Of a stretch of DNA of 64,000 bases, positions 27,958 to 37,818 are shown in pieces (positions within the stretch are counted from its first letter, which is position 1; the number at the start of each line of letters is the position of its first letter). The stretch is from Mesoterricola silvestris (GTDB lineage Bacteria; Acidobacteriota; Holophagae; Holophagales; Holophagaceae). Both the position numbers and the translations under genes were made by a program. The notes under the pieces are model-generated. The model had not been told where the DNA came from, did no database searches, and was given only the letters and a program-made list of their open reading frames with translations. The stretch spans positions 1 to 64,000 of the forward strand of contig NZ_AP027080.1 in NCBI RefSeq assembly GCF_030295405.1. Direction: 5' to 3'.

Positions 27958-30294
27958 ATGACCGAACGGAAGGACGCCAAGCCGGGATCGCAGGTGGGGG
28001 GGGGCCTCCGGGATGTGATGGAGAGCCTCCCGAACCCGGTCTTCTACAAGGATCTGGCGGGCGTCTACGTGGGGTGCAACCGGGCCATGGAGCTCTTCGT
28101 GGGAAAGGGCCGGGAGGAGATCCTGGGACGGACGGTGCGGGATCTGGTGCCGCCGGAGGAGGCCCGGGTCCTGGAGGCGCGGGACGAGGAGCTGCTGCGC
28201 ACCGGGGGGCGGCAGGTGTTCACGGCGGATGTGCGCCGGCAGGACGGGGAGGTCCGGCACATCCTCTTCAGCAAGGCCCTGTGGATCGGGGCGGAGGGGG
28301 AGGTGGCGGGGTCGGTGTGCCAGTGCCAGGACATCACCGACTACCAGCGCCTGGAAACGGCGCACCGGGAGAGCGAGGCCCGCCTGCGGGCCCTGCTGGA
28401 CGGGCTCCAGGAACGGGAAGCGCAGTTCCGGGCGCTGTTCCTGGCCGACAACGGCATCAAGCTGCTGCTGGCGCCCGAGGGGGGGTGGATCCTGGACGCC
28501 AACCCGGCCGCCGAGGCCTTCCTGGGCTACGACCTGGCCACCCTGCGCACCATGAACATCGCCCAGCTCAACGGCATGGCCGAACCCCAGCTCACCGAGG
28601 CCATGACCCGCATCGTCCTGGTGGGGGGGGAGAAGGTCCAGCGCACCTACCGGCTGGCTTCCGGGGAGACCCGGGAGGTGGAGGTGTACGCCGCGCCGGT
28701 GGAGGTGAAGGGCAAGACCTACCTCTGGGCGACCCTGCACGATATCACCGAGGGGGTGGCGGCGGAGGCGGGCCTGCGCACCACGGAGGGGCGCCTGGCG
28801 TCCCTGGCGGAATCCGTGGAGGCCATCGTCTTCCGCTTCGGCCTGGACGGGGCCTGCATGTACGTCAACAGCCACTACGGGCGCATCACGGGCCTGCCCG
28901 AGGCCCTGGTGCTCAACGGCAAGTGGGCCAAGGTCATCCACCCGGAGGACCGGGCGCGGATCCTGGAGGGCTGGAAGGCGGCGCGCAAGCTCCAGCAGGT
29001 GCACGAAACCGAATTCCGGCTGCTGAACGCCCCCGGGCAGGAGCTCTGGGTGCTGGGCAGGACGTCCCCGGAGCGGGACGCCGGGGGGAAGGTGGTGAGC
29101 TTCCTCACCACCTGCACCGACATCAGCCGGTTCCGCCGGGCCGAGGAGGCCCTGAGGCAGGCCTCCAAGCAGGAGAGCCTCGGGCTGTTGGCGGGAAGCA
29201 TCGCCAATGATTTCAATAATATTCTTCAGGGGGTCTGGACCAGCCTGGATCTGCTGGAATCCTCCGCCGGGGACCCGGCCAGGACGGCCCAGGCCCTGGA
29301 ATGGGCCCGGGGCTCCCTGGTGAAGGCCAAGCGCATCACCCAGTTCATCCAGCAGTACAGCGGCCAGGGCACCAGCGTGCCGGTGCCGGTGGATCTGGGG
29401 GCGCGGGTCCTGGAAATCTCGGCGGACCTGGCCACGGCGGGGATCCGGGTGGAGGCCGCCGCCGCCCCGGGGCTGCCCCGGGTGGTGCTGGACCCCGAGC
29501 AGCTGGCCCACGGCGTGAAGGCCATGGTGGTCAACGCGGTGGAGGCCATGGGGGACCACCCGGGCACCATCCGGGTCCTGGCGAGGCGGCCGGGGAGCTT
29601 CAACGCCGCCCAGGGGGTCTGGATCCTCCACCCGCAGCCGGGGGAGGCGGTGGAGCTGGTGGTGGAGAACGATGGGCCGGCCATTCCCCGGGAAGAGCTG
29701 CACCGCATCTTCGATCCCTACTTCACCACCAAGGAGGCGGGCCGGGGCCTGGGGCTCTCCTCGGTGCTGGGCATCGCCCGGGCCCACCGGGCCGGGCTCT
29801 GGGTGGAAAGCACGCCCGGATCCGGGGTGCGCATCCGGATCCTGTGGACGGTGGGGGGCCGGGTGGCGGTGGACCTGGCGCCCATCCAGGGGGGGCCGGG
29901 GGCCATCCTGGTGGTGGACGACGATCCGGAGGTGCTGCGGGTGGTTTCCCGGCTCCTGGAGGAGATGACGGGGCGCACCGTGCTGGTGGCCTCGGGCGGG
30001 GAGGAGGCGGTGGAGGTCTTCCGGGGCGCCGGGGCGGGGGTGAGCGTGGTCCTCATGGACGCCAACATGCCCGGCATGGACGGGACGACGGCCTTCCGGA
30101 TGATCCGGGAGCTGCGTCCGGACATGCCGGGGCTGCTGTTTTCGGGCTGCGACACGGAGCAGGGCGAGGAACTGGCCCGCACCTACGGCTTCTCGGGGTT
30201 CATCAAGAAGCCCTTCGACGCGGAGGACCTGCGGCGGAGCTTCGAGGCGCTGCTACCTGCGGGCGCGAGAGGCGGAGGGACGGCCTCCGCCTGA
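27958..30294 (+). CDS. PAS-containing hybrid kinase-like protein with His-to-Asn at the phospho-acceptor
   Basis: The protein has about 778 residues. ATG 27958 is preferred over the GTG one codon earlier, which lies inside the GAGGGGAG ribosome site. It has three PAS-like segments (about 18-130, 150-270 and 280-400), then a dimerisation helix, HATPase and a C-terminal receiver (Asp in [13 protein letters not shown]). The dimerisation helix reads [13 protein letters not shown] where relatives have LAGGIAHDFNNIL. Asn417 therefore replaces the autophosphorylated His (codon AAT at 29206-29208). The ATPase domain looks intact ([23 protein letters not shown]). It may be a pseudokinase that senses through PAS and acts on others. 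Its 3' end overlaps the convergent helicase gene by 42 bp. Confidence 0.88.
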   Translation: MTERKDAKPGSQVGGGLRDVMESLPNPVFYKDLAGVYVGCNRAMELFVGKGREEILGRTVRDLVPPEEARVLEARDEELLRTGGRQVFTADVRRQDGEVRHILFSKALWIGAEGEVAGSVCQCQDITDYQRLETAHRESEARLRALLDGLQEREAQFRALFLADNGIKLLLAPEGGWILDANPAAEAFLGYDLATLRTMNIAQLNGMAEPQLTEAMTRIVLVGGEKVQRTYRLASGETREVEVYAAPVEVKGKTYLWATLHDITEGVAAEAGLRTTEGRLASLAESVEAIVFRFGLDGACMYVNSHYGRITGLPEALVLNGKWAKVIHPEDRARILEGWKAARKLQQVHETEFRLLNAPGQELWVLGRTSPERDAGGKVVSFLTTCTDISRFRRAEEALRQASKQESLGLLAGSIANDFNNILQGVWTSLDLLESSAGDPARTAQALEWARGSLVKAKRITQFIQQYSGQGTSVPVPVDLGARVLEISADLATAGIRVEAAAAPGLPRVVLDPEQLAHGVKAMVVNAVEAMGDHPGTIRVLARRPGSFNAAQGVWILHPQPGEAVELVVENDGPAIPREELHRIFDPYFTTKEAGRGLGLSSVLGIARAHRAGLWVESTPGSGVRIRILWTVGGRVAVDLAPIQGGPGAILVVDDDPEVLRVVSRLLEEMTGRTVLVASGGEEAVEVFRGAGAGVSVVLMDANMPGMDGTTAFRMIRELRPDMPGLLFSGCDTEQGEELARTYGFSGFIKKPFDAEDLRRSFEALLPAGARGGGTASA

Positions 30295-31524
30295 GCCGGG
30301 GCGCCGGGCGCCGCCGGGGCGGGGTCCGCCCTGGCGCTGGCCGCCGCGGCCCTGGACGATGGGCTCGGCCTTGATGGTGGGGTCGGGCACGAAACCGGGC
30401 ACCACCTCGGAGGGGAGGTCCCGCTTCAGGAGCTTCTCGATGTCCTTGAGGAGCCGGGCCTCGTCCACGCACACGAGGCTGAGCGCCTTGCCTTCGGTGC
30501 CGGCGCGGCCGGTGCGGCCGATGCGGTGCACGTAGTCCTCGGGCACGTGGGGGAGCTCGTAGTTGACCACGTGGGGCAGCTGGTCGATGTCCAGGCCCCG
30601 GGCGGCGATGTCGGTGGCCACCAGGACGGTGATGCGCCCGGCCTTGAAGTCCTCCAGGGCCTTGATGCGCTGGGGCTGGCTCTTGTTGCCGTGGATGGCC
30701 ATGGAGGCGATGCCGTCGGTCTCCAGCTGCTCGGAAAGGCGGTTGGCGCCGTGCTTGGTGCGGCAGAAGACCAGCACCTGCTGGAGGCGCTGGCTGCGGA
30801 TGAGGTGGGACAGGAGGGCGCGCTTGCGGTCCCGGTCCACGGGGTGGACGATCTGCTCCACCAGGTCGGTGGGGGCGTTGCGCCGGGCCACGTCGATGAA
30901 GACGGGGTTCTTCAGGAAGGCGCCGGCCAGGTCCCGGATCTCGTCGCTGAAGGTGGCGGAGAAGAGCAGGTTCTGGCGCTTGGTGGGCAGCAGGGCGAGG
31001 ATCTTGCGGATATCGCGGATGAAGCCCATGTCCAGCATGCGGTCCGCTTCGTCCAGCACCAGGAAGTCCAGGTGGGAGAAGTTCAGGTTGTTCTGGCCGT
31101 AGTGGTCCAGGAGGCGCCCGGGGGTGGCCACCAGGATCTCCACGCCCGAGCGCAGGGCCTTCACCTGGGGGTTGATGTTCACGCCGCCGTAGACGCTGGT
31201 GGAGCGCAGGGGGAGGTGGCGGCCGTAGGTGCGCACGCTCTCCTCGATCTGCATGCACAGTTCCCGGGTGGGGGTGAGGATGAGGCAGCGGATGGGGTGG
31301 CGGGCCGGGGAGGCGCTGGAATTGGCGCTGGGGGCCAGCAGCTGCAGGATGGGCAGCACGAAGCCGGCGGTCTTTCCGGTGCCGGTCTGGGCGCCGGCCA
31401 GCAGGTCGCGGCCCTCGAGGATGGCGGGGATGGCCTGTTCCTGGACGGGGGTGGGGTGTTCGTAGCCTTCGTCGCGCACAGCGCGCAGCAGCTCCGGCAT
31501 GAGGCCGAGATTCTCGAATGACAT
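30253..31524 (-). CDS. rhlE: DEAD-box RNA helicase, RhlE type
   Basis: This ATP-dependent RNA helicase probably acts in ribosome assembly or RNA turnover. It starts at ATG 31524 behind AGGAG. All motifs are visible in the 423 residues: Q-motif ([13 protein letters not shown]), Walker [14 protein letters not shown] in [16 protein letters not shown] in LFSATFSDE, and [10 protein letters not shown] near 340. The C-terminus is a basic Arg/Gly-rich tail ([14 protein letters not shown]...) of the kind that contacts RNA. A neighbouring longer frame upstream lacks a ribosome site and is not used. Confidence 0.93.
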   Translation of the reverse strand: MSFENLGLMPELLRAVRDEGYEHPTPVQEQAIPAILEGRDLLAGAQTGTGKTAGFVLPILQLLAPSANSSASPARHPIRCLILTPTRELCMQIEESVRTYGRHLPLRSTSVYGGVNINPQVKALRSGVEILVATPGRLLDHYGQNNLNFSHLDFLVLDEADRMLDMGFIRDIRKILALLPTKRQNLLFSATFSDEIRDLAGAFLKNPVFIDVARRNAPTDLVEQIVHPVDRDRKRALLSHLIRSQRLQQVLVFCRTKHGANRLSEQLETDGIASMAIHGNKSQPQRIKALEDFKAGRITVLVATDIAARGLDIDQLPHVVNYELPHVPEDYVHRIGRTGRAGTEGKALSLVCVDEARLLKDIEKLLKRDLPSEVVPGFVPDPTIKAEPIVQGRGGQRQGGPRPGGARRPGSGGGRPSASRARR

Positions 31525-31810
31525 TGATGCTCCTGGTTGGGCCCTCCCGCGTTTTCGTGTGCGCGGGCCCCGGTCAGGGCAGGAATGGGATTTCGCAGCA
31601 GGAACCCGGCTCCGGCCGGGTGAAGGACGCAGACCGGAGCGCCTTCCAGAACGAATCGACAGAATAGCGAGAATTGGTCGCAAAATCCACGAAATTCGAT
31701 AAGCAGCGCGGAATCAGGGGCATTTCCCCCTGCGATGGTTGTCACAAGCGGCTTGGCCCCGGGTGCGCCCCAGGGCATCTTGGAATGAACGATTTTTCGC
31801 GAGGCACACG

Positions 31811-33649
31811 ATGGCTCACCAGGTGGTGGAATGCGTTCCCAATTTCTCCGAAGGGCGCGACCCGGCGAAGATCCGCCAGATCACGGACGCCATCGCGGCC
31901 GTGGCCGGGGTGAGCCTCCTGGACGTGGATCCCGGGGCCGACACCAACCGCACGGTGGTCACCTTCGTGGGGAGCCCCTCGGCGGTGGTGGAGGCCGCCT
32001 TCCAGGCGGTGAAGACCGCCGCCAGGGTGCTGGACATGGCCTCCCATTCCGGGGCCCACCCCCGCATGGGTGCCACGGATGTGTGCCCCTTCGTCCCCGT
32101 GGAGGGGGTGACCCTGGAGGACTGCGCCGCCCTGGCCCGGGCCCTGGGCGAGCGGGTGGGGCGGGAGCTGGAGCTGCCGGTGTACCTGTACGAGCACGCC
32201 GCGAGCCGTCCCGAGCGCCGGAACCTGGCGGTGGTGCGCAAGGGCGAGTACGAGGGCCTGGAGGAGAAGCTCAAGGATCCCCAGTGGGCCCCCGATTTCG
32301 GGCCGGCGCGCTTCGACGCCCGGGCCGGGGCCCTCATCACGGGCGCCCGGGAATTCCTGGTGGCCTACAACGTCACCCTCAACAGCCGCGACAAGAACCA
32401 CGCCACGGACATCGCCTTCGAGCTGCGCGAGAAGGGCCGCGTGGCCCGCCGGGGCCAGAAGGACGCCTTCTACAGTTCCGGGGAGATCCTCTTCTACCGG
32501 GAGGGGTGTTTCCCCTGCGGCAACTGCGATCACGATTTCTCCACCTTCGAGGCGGTGGAGGCCCACTGCCGGGCCGACCACGGCTACGAGCTGCGCCACC
32601 TCCTCAAGCTCAACGACATCGACGCGTCCAAGGGGGTCGTGGGGAGGAAGGTGCACCGGGCGGGGCGCTTCACCCACTGCAAGGCCATCGGGTGGTACGT
32701 GGACCAGTACAAGCGCGCCCAGCTCTCCATCAATCTCACGGACTACAAGGTGACCAGCCCCGTGGACGTGCTGGAGGCCACCCGGCGCATGGCGGTGGAG
32801 CGGGGCCTGGTGGTCACGGGCAGCGAGATCGTGGGGCTGGTGCCCTTCCAGGCGCTGTACAAGGCCGGGCAGCACTACCTGGGGCTCCAGGGGAAGAGCC
32901 CCTTCATCCCCGTGGGCGACGTGCTGGAGAACGCGGTGTTCTCCATGGGGCTGGCCGACGTGTCGCCCTTCGACATCGAGAAGAAGGTCATCGGGCTCCC
33001 CCGGACGTACCCCAAGGGGCTCATGGCCATGACGGGCACGGCCTTCGTGGACGAGGTCTCCCGGGACACGCCGGCCCCCGGCGGCGGGTCCATCGCGGCC
33101 CTGGCGGGGGCCCTGGGCGCGGCCCTGGCTTCCATGGTGGCCAACCTCACCCAGGGGGGCGCGCCGGAACTGCGCCAGGCCGCGGAGAAGGCCCAGAAGG
33201 CCAAGGACGCCCTGGTGCTGGCGGTGGACGAGGACACCGACGCCTTCACGGCCTACATGGAGGCCCGCCGCCTTCCGGCGGGCACCCCCGCGGAGAAGGC
33301 CCTGCGGGAGCAGGCCATGCAGGACGGGCTTAAGCTGGCGGTGGAAGTGCCCCTGGGCACGGCCCGCACCTGTCTTGCCGCGATGGAGGCCGCCGAGGTG
33401 GCCATGCACCACGGGAACCCGGCTTCCATCACCGACACCATGGTGGGCTTCACCATCGCCTTCGCCGGGGTCCGGGGCGGCATCTGGAATGTGCTGATCA
33501 ACCTGAAGGACATCAAGGACGGCGCCTACAACGGAGCCATGAAGGCCACCTGCGCGGCCCTGCTGGCCGAGGCCCAGGGGCTGCTGGACCGGGCCACGGC
33601 CCACGGGGACGCCAAGCTGGAGGCGATGCTCGAAAAGGCCGGGGCCTAG
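31811..33649 (+). CDS. ftcD: Bifunctional glutamate formimidoyltransferase / formimidoyl-THF cyclodeaminase with a C2H2 zinc-finger insertion
   Basis: The enzyme moves the formimino group of formiminoglutamate (from histidine breakdown) to tetrahydrofolate and then deaminates it. The 612 residues start at ATG 31811 after GAGG. The N-terminal transferase begins HQVVECVPNFSEGRD, with SHSGAHPRMGATDVCPFVPV near 85. The cyclodeaminase half starts near 405 (AFVDEVSRDTPAPGGGSIAAL). Between IAFELREKGRVARRG and CKAIGWYVDQYKRAQ there is an insert. Residues C236, C239, F243, V249, H252 and H257 match the C2H2 zinc-finger spacing exactly, with extra Cys at 233 and 253. No other histidine-utilisation genes are adjacent. 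Confidence 0.92.
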   Translation: MAHQVVECVPNFSEGRDPAKIRQITDAIAAVAGVSLLDVDPGADTNRTVVTFVGSPSAVVEAAFQAVKTAARVLDMASHSGAHPRMGATDVCPFVPVEGVTLEDCAALARALGERVGRELELPVYLYEHAASRPERRNLAVVRKGEYEGLEEKLKDPQWAPDFGPARFDARAGALITGAREFLVAYNVTLNSRDKNHATDIAFELREKGRVARRGQKDAFYSSGEILFYREGCFPCGNCDHDFSTFEAVEAHCRADHGYELRHLLKLNDIDASKGVVGRKVHRAGRFTHCKAIGWYVDQYKRAQLSINLTDYKVTSPVDVLEATRRMAVERGLVVTGSEIVGLVPFQALYKAGQHYLGLQGKSPFIPVGDVLENAVFSMGLADVSPFDIEKKVIGLPRTYPKGLMAMTGTAFVDEVSRDTPAPGGGSIAALAGALGAALASMVANLTQGGAPELRQAAEKAQKAKDALVLAVDEDTDAFTAYMEARRLPAGTPAEKALREQAMQDGLKLAVEVPLGTARTCLAAMEAAEVAMHHGNPASITDTMVGFTIAFAGVRGGIWNVLINLKDIKDGAYNGAMKATCAALLAEAQGLLDRATAHGDAKLEAMLEKAGA

Positions 33650-34070
33650 GAGCCGACCGCGAGACCTGGGCAGCTGATCCATTCCTGGTCGCGACGGGTG
33701 AGCAGGGATGGATCTGGGCTTGCGGATCCACGAAGCGCCGCCCCACCGCATCGCTGGCCCTGCGGGAACAGGGATGAAGCCGGATGAACAGGATGCAGGG
33801 GATGAAAGAAGGCAGCATCGGCGCCCGCCGGCACCGGTATGCCTCACGCGAAGCGACCTCATCCAGCCCTGGGAGCCGCGCACCGTCCAGGGCCCTCCAG
33901 GGGAGCCCTTCCGCCCCGGACCCCCATCCGCTCAGCGAAGCGAATGCGCGCAGCCCAGCCCCCGCGTCCCCGCCGCCATCTCCGTCATCGCCGGCTTGTC
34001 CGGCGATGACGAACCGGGGCGAAGGTCCGGGACACGTACGAATACGGAGCCCCCCCCCCTGGGTTCCAGG
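33650..34070. other. Backbone spacer without a supported gene
   Basis: These 421 bp between ftcD and the displaced yjbQ tail hold short frames in several phases, none with a ribosome site or family features. A perfect 12-bp inverted repeat is at 33983-34011. Composition is high-GC like the backbone, so this is the host side of the island boundary. Confidence 0.6.
33983..34011. repeat. 12-bp perfect inverted repeat
   Basis: CGTCATCGCCGG, loop CTTGT, CCGGCGATGACG. It is followed by GC-rich sequence and not by T residues, so it is not a normal intrinsic terminator. It may be an extragenic palindrome or an RNA hairpin at the end of the ftcD transcript. Confidence 0.6.
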
Positions 34071-34130
34071 CTATTCGCCGATGATCTTGATGAGTACCCG
34101 CTTGTCGCGGCGGCCGTCGAATTCGCCGTA
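34071..34130 (-). pseudogene. yjbQ: Displaced 3' end of resident yjbQ
   Basis: Read on the minus strand, this segment encodes [19 protein letters not shown] plus TAG. That is the last 19 residues of YjbQ and is identical in protein sequence to the C-terminus of the intact copy at 50780-51214. Its GC-rich codons match the backbone. It continues exactly where the resident gene breaks off at 60078, so joining 60078 to 34130 restores a 144-codon gene. It marks the left boundary of the island. Confidence 0.93.
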
Positions 34131-34165
34131 AAACACTTTTATGTACCAAATGATTGTCAACCGTG

Positions 34166-34176
34166 TGTGTGGGTGA
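34166..34176 (+). repeat. Element-end signature, left copy
   Basis: TGTGTGGGTGA lies about 36 bp inside the left boundary, preceded by GTCAAC and by an ACTTTTAT stretch next to the yjbQ tail. The same 11 bases occur at 46772-46782 at nearly the same distance from the second yjbQ tail. It is probably part of the recombinase-recognised end. Confidence 0.6.
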
Positions 34177-34575
34177 CTGATTCTATTTGGCTTAGCATGA
34201 CAAAAACCGTCCTTTGGCTTGAATTATGTTAACCAACCATGGGTTTGGCGCCTTCGGGGCTGAGAGTTCTTAACAGGCAGTCGGGAGAATCATCATCCAG
34301 CAAGGATGGTTCTTCTCGTCTTCTTCCAGGGCTGGGGCAACTTCAATCAACCGGGAAATAAGACTTCATTGACCCTTCAGACCTTCTGGACTGCTCCATC
34401 GTCCAGGGAGTTCCTTTCGCGGAATATTTCAAGCATGCCCTTGCCAAGCGCGGAAGCAGAAAGATCCCCCCGACCTTTGGTGTCGAAAGGCGATAATGAC
34501 CTGCTGGTTTCATCCGTCAATTGCCTGGGGGGCGCCTGGATCGGTCACGCATTAACATAGGTCTGGAGGTGACCC
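34177..34575. other. Island left flank without a supported gene
   Basis: This stretch of about 400 bp is of lower GC and holds no convincing gene. An 84-codon frame at 34306-34560 has no ribosome site and no family features. The ribosome site of the next gene (GGAGGTG, 34563-34569) closes the stretch. Confidence 0.5.
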
Positions 34576-36162
34576 ATGGCCTGGGGACATCGCACCGTGT
34601 ATGTCCAGCAGCCCGCTAAGTCTCCCGAGACGCCCCAGGATCAATACCTGAGGATCCTGGAGGCCGCCCCCTTTTCTGAGCGAGCGGGTGCCATTGGTTA
34701 TTTCCTCGGGGAGCATGAGGACAAGGCGCAGGCTATGCAATGCGCTCAACGCCTAGCGGCGGACCCGGAGGCCGCCCTGCGCTTCGCCGGGGCAGCAGCT
34801 CTGGTCCGCTTGCACCTAGGTGGTTCGCGTGAGGCGGAGAAGACCCTCTGGACGCTAATCAGAGACGAAAGCCCAAAGGTCAGGGCCAAGGTCGCCGACG
34901 GCCTGAAGTGGGATAACCTGCCAGAGACGGGTCGGCTGAAGCAGGCGCTGGCGGAAGACGCAGATCCGACGGTTCGCGCCCACGCCGCGATGGGCTTGTA
35001 TTTGCTCGGCGATGAAGCTTCCCGTGCCTCCCTGCTAGCCCTCACCTGGGACCCTGTCGCCGAAGTCCGTGCTGAGGCCATATATGCCCTGCAGAACATC
35101 GAGGAGCAGAACAATCCGCCACCGCCCACAGAATTCTTGGGGTTCGTCGAGGACCCCTCGCCCCTGGTGCGGAGCAGCCTTGCAGCCTGGCTGCATTGGG
35201 AGAACCCCGCAATTTCGTTCCCTTACCTCCATCGGCTTGTCCGGGATCCGGATGCTTCCGTCCGGTTCCAGGCCCTTGCCTCTCTGGGGGCGAACCCGGC
35301 TTCCGAGGTCACCACTATCGTGCGATCGGCCACAGCGGACCCCGACCCATCCATCCGGGCCGAGGCCCTGAGTTTGCTCCAGAGCCGGGCATGCGCCGAC
35401 CTTCGCCAAGTCCTTCTCGCCAATGCTGCGGATTCCTCCTCGGTGGTGCGGAAGCAGGTCGCATACGGGCTAGAGCGGGATCCGACTCCCGACCTCTTGC
35501 CGACGCTTGAGAAGTTCAGCGAGGACGAGGCCAATATGAACATCCGCCGTTCTGCGCTTAGGAGCCTGGAACAACTCCCCGGTGTTGAGGCCGAGGCATT
35601 GATTGTCCGGATGTTGAGGGATCCCGCCAAACCGATCGCCAAAGCCGCAGAGAAGGTTCTCAAACAACGCGCCAAAATTCAGGGCGTCTCCCTGGAGAGC
35701 GCAAACATCGTCCAGTTCGGCCTTCAAGATGCTGTTGCGACCCGACTGGCCTTCCATGGCCTCTCAAAGGTGCCTCTGAAGGCCTGGGAGGATTTCCTGT
35801 CGCAAATCATCCGGCTGGATGGCCGGCCCAAGGCCGACTCGGCCTCCTCTCCAGCCGTGCAAGTCGAGGCCCAAGATGGAACCCTGCACTGCATTCTGCC
35901 CTTCGGTCCAGCCCAATGGATCCGCCTTGATACGGTTTTCCAGCCTGGCCACCCCACGCTTATGGGCTTCGCCATCCAAACGACAAAAGAAGTTGCCATT
36001 TGGTTCCAGACTCAGCAGCCTAGGCATTTTAACCACGGCCTCCGGTTGGCAAAGCGCCTTGGCTGGGTAGAGGGGAGTTCACCGACTTCCGATAATCCGG
36101 TCCAAACGGCCCGAGCCATCCATTGCAGGGCGCGACCATCCCGTGGCGCCCTGCTTTCCTAA
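34576..36162 (+). CDS. HEAT-repeat protein
   Basis: The 528-residue protein is dominated (about residues 30-370) by HEAT-like helical repeats. These have recurring D-P/S-x-x-x-V/I-R-x-x-A phrases such as DESPKVRAKVADGL, DADPTVRAHAAMGL, DPVAEVRAEAIYAL, DPSPLVRSSLAAWL, DPDASVRFQALASL and DPDPSIRAEALSLL. Such arrays are protein- or DNA-binding scaffolds. The C-terminal third (about 380-528) is not repetitive and is not recognised. ATG 34576 follows GGAGGTG. As first cargo gene, convergent with the GHKL ATPase gene, it may be an adaptor of the neighbouring system, but that is inferred only from position. Confidence 0.8.
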   Translation: MAWGHRTVYVQQPAKSPETPQDQYLRILEAAPFSERAGAIGYFLGEHEDKAQAMQCAQRLAADPEAALRFAGAAALVRLHLGGSREAEKTLWTLIRDESPKVRAKVADGLKWDNLPETGRLKQALAEDADPTVRAHAAMGLYLLGDEASRASLLALTWDPVAEVRAEAIYALQNIEEQNNPPPPTEFLGFVEDPSPLVRSSLAAWLHWENPAISFPYLHRLVRDPDASVRFQALASLGANPASEVTTIVRSATADPDPSIRAEALSLLQSRACADLRQVLLANAADSSSVVRKQVAYGLERDPTPDLLPTLEKFSEDEANMNIRRSALRSLEQLPGVEAEALIVRMLRDPAKPIAKAAEKVLKQRAKIQGVSLESANIVQFGLQDAVATRLAFHGLSKVPLKAWEDFLSQIIRLDGRPKADSASSPAVQVEAQDGTLHCILPFGPAQWIRLDTVFQPGHPTLMGFAIQTTKEVAIWFQTQQPRHFNHGLRLAKRLGWVEGSSPTSDNPVQTARAIHCRARPSRGALLS

Positions 36163-36283
36163 GTCTTGGGCGCATGGCAGGGCATGCCCTCCGTTGGTAA
36201 TGGTGAAGCCGGAATGGATGCGCTAGATCACTTTTGGAATCTTGACCTAACTCTCCAAGTAGCCGTTCCGGTGCATACCATAG

Positions 36284-37810
36284 CTAAATCCGCGCCATGA
36301 TTCGATCAACCAGCGTTTTTGCTGCTACTCGATTAACCGAGCACTCGTAAATCAGACTGATCATCCGCTGAATGGTCTCCCGCTCCTTTTTAGGCAGCTC
36401 TGCCAGCGGCCCAGCTTCCGAGGTCACCTTCTTGGCCTTTTTCAACCTGGACTCCAGCTCCTGATGCCTCTCTGCCAATAGGCTGCGGTCCTCTTCACAT
36501 AGGACCTGCGCATCAGCGACCTTCCTGATCTCATGCATTTCGCCTTGGATTTCTTGGACGATCGCATCTGCCTCGTTCTTGCGAAGCACTCCTTGTTCCA
36601 GGATATTCAACCGCTCCTCGATCTTCAGGACTCCGATATCAAAAGCTTTGATCCGATTGCGGACAATGGAATTGCTCCGGCAGAGGCGGGCAACGTGGTC
36701 CCCGATCTCAGTTAATTGATGGATGACTTGGGTATAGTGGGCATTCTGTTCAAAATCATCCCGGCGTCCGTTTGGAACAACCCTGTCATCCAGCAGGTGG
36801 ACTTCGCCCACGATCCAACTCGCAAACCGGGCTTCCGGGAAGATGGACGTAAAGATCCGGTGGTCGCCGACCTGAATGTTTCCTTTCCTGGCTTTGAGGC
36901 CCTTCACACCAGAGGCACTGGGAATTGCGCCGAGGTAGCTGTGGTTCACCATCCAGGCGACGGCAGAAACGCCGCCATTCATGCCGGGGAGGACCCGAAA
37001 CTCTGGGTCAGTGAATTCATCGGTCTTCGCATCCCCGACCGAAAATTCATTCAGGTAGGGTCGGTAAAGGGGAGTCTTCTTCTTACCCAGAAGGATCTGG
37101 ATCTCATCCAGGGCCGTATGCTCCCGGAGGAAGGCCGCTATCTTCTTGCCATATTTGAACTTGGGATTGAAAGGAACGGGCGCGACCTGGGATAGGTAGC
37201 GTCCGATTTCATCCTCGTTCAGAAGCAGGTCGTTCTTGATCCTGATGGGCTTCACCAACTCGACTTCGTAGAAGTGCTCAGGCCATCCGTCCGACTCAAG
37301 GACGGAGACCGTGGCGACCGCCTTGATGAGTTCCCCCACGCCACCGTCAAAATGGCTGTCCGTAACCAGTTTCTTGAAGGCTTTGCAGTCCCAGACCAAC
37401 TCCTGGACGTTGGCGTCCCCCTTCGACCGGGACCTGAAGATCAAAGACTGGCAATACCCCAGGCCAGCCAGCCGACCCACCCCGCGAAAGCCCCTGGCTG
37501 CGGTCCCTCGCTTCCGGCTGGCACCGAGGGAAGTAAGACGCTTGGCGAACTCACCGTTGGGAACACCCGTGCCGTTGTCACGGATTCGGACATTTCGGTT
37601 CTCGGCGTCGATATGAATCTCCACCTGCCCTATTTCATTGCCATAAAGGTTTAAGGCACGGGCCTCATCAATCGAATCGGCGGCATTCTGCACGTATTCC
37701 CTATAGATGGTCAGGGGATCGACGTACATGGCGGAGGTCACTAGCTCAAGAATGTCCTTACCGATCAAGATGTCGTTGGGGAGAGAAATGCTCGTGTGTT
37801 TGGTCACCAT
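36284..37810 (-). CDS. Hsp90-like GHKL ATPase
   Basis: The 508-residue protein has an N-terminal GHKL ATP-binding fold. The N-box is REYVQNAADSIDEA (residues 37-50), the Asp-Gly motif is IRDNGTGVP (near 78), and the lid Gly motif is GFRGVGRLAGLG (near 107). The middle region resembles the Hsp90/MORC-type transducer domain. The C-terminus (about 370-480) is a long coiled-coil stretch rich in Glu/Lys/Arg. ATG 37810 follows AAAGGA, 8 bp after the radical SAM stop, so the two are surely co-transcribed. GHKL ATPases of this kind recur in bacterial defence islands, but the job here is not known. Confidence 0.82.
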   Translation of the reverse strand: MVTKHTSISLPNDILIGKDILELVTSAMYVDPLTIYREYVQNAADSIDEARALNLYGNEIGQVEIHIDAENRNVRIRDNGTGVPNGEFAKRLTSLGASRKRGTAARGFRGVGRLAGLGYCQSLIFRSRSKGDANVQELVWDCKAFKKLVTDSHFDGGVGELIKAVATVSVLESDGWPEHFYEVELVKPIRIKNDLLLNEDEIGRYLSQVAPVPFNPKFKYGKKIAAFLREHTALDEIQILLGKKKTPLYRPYLNEFSVGDAKTDEFTDPEFRVLPGMNGGVSAVAWMVNHSYLGAIPSASGVKGLKARKGNIQVGDHRIFTSIFPEARFASWIVGEVHLLDDRVVPNGRRDDFEQNAHYTQVIHQLTEIGDHVARLCRSNSIVRNRIKAFDIGVLKIEERLNILEQGVLRKNEADAIVQEIQGEMHEIRKVADAQVLCEEDRSLLAERHQELESRLKKAKKVTSEAGPLAELPKKERETIQRMISLIYECSVNRVAAKTLVDRIMARI

Positions 37811-37818
37811 GATTCCTT

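Noticed and set aside
34306-34560. 84-codon frame in the left island flank
   Set aside because: No ribosome site, no recognisable features, and it runs into the ribosome site of the HEAT-repeat gene.
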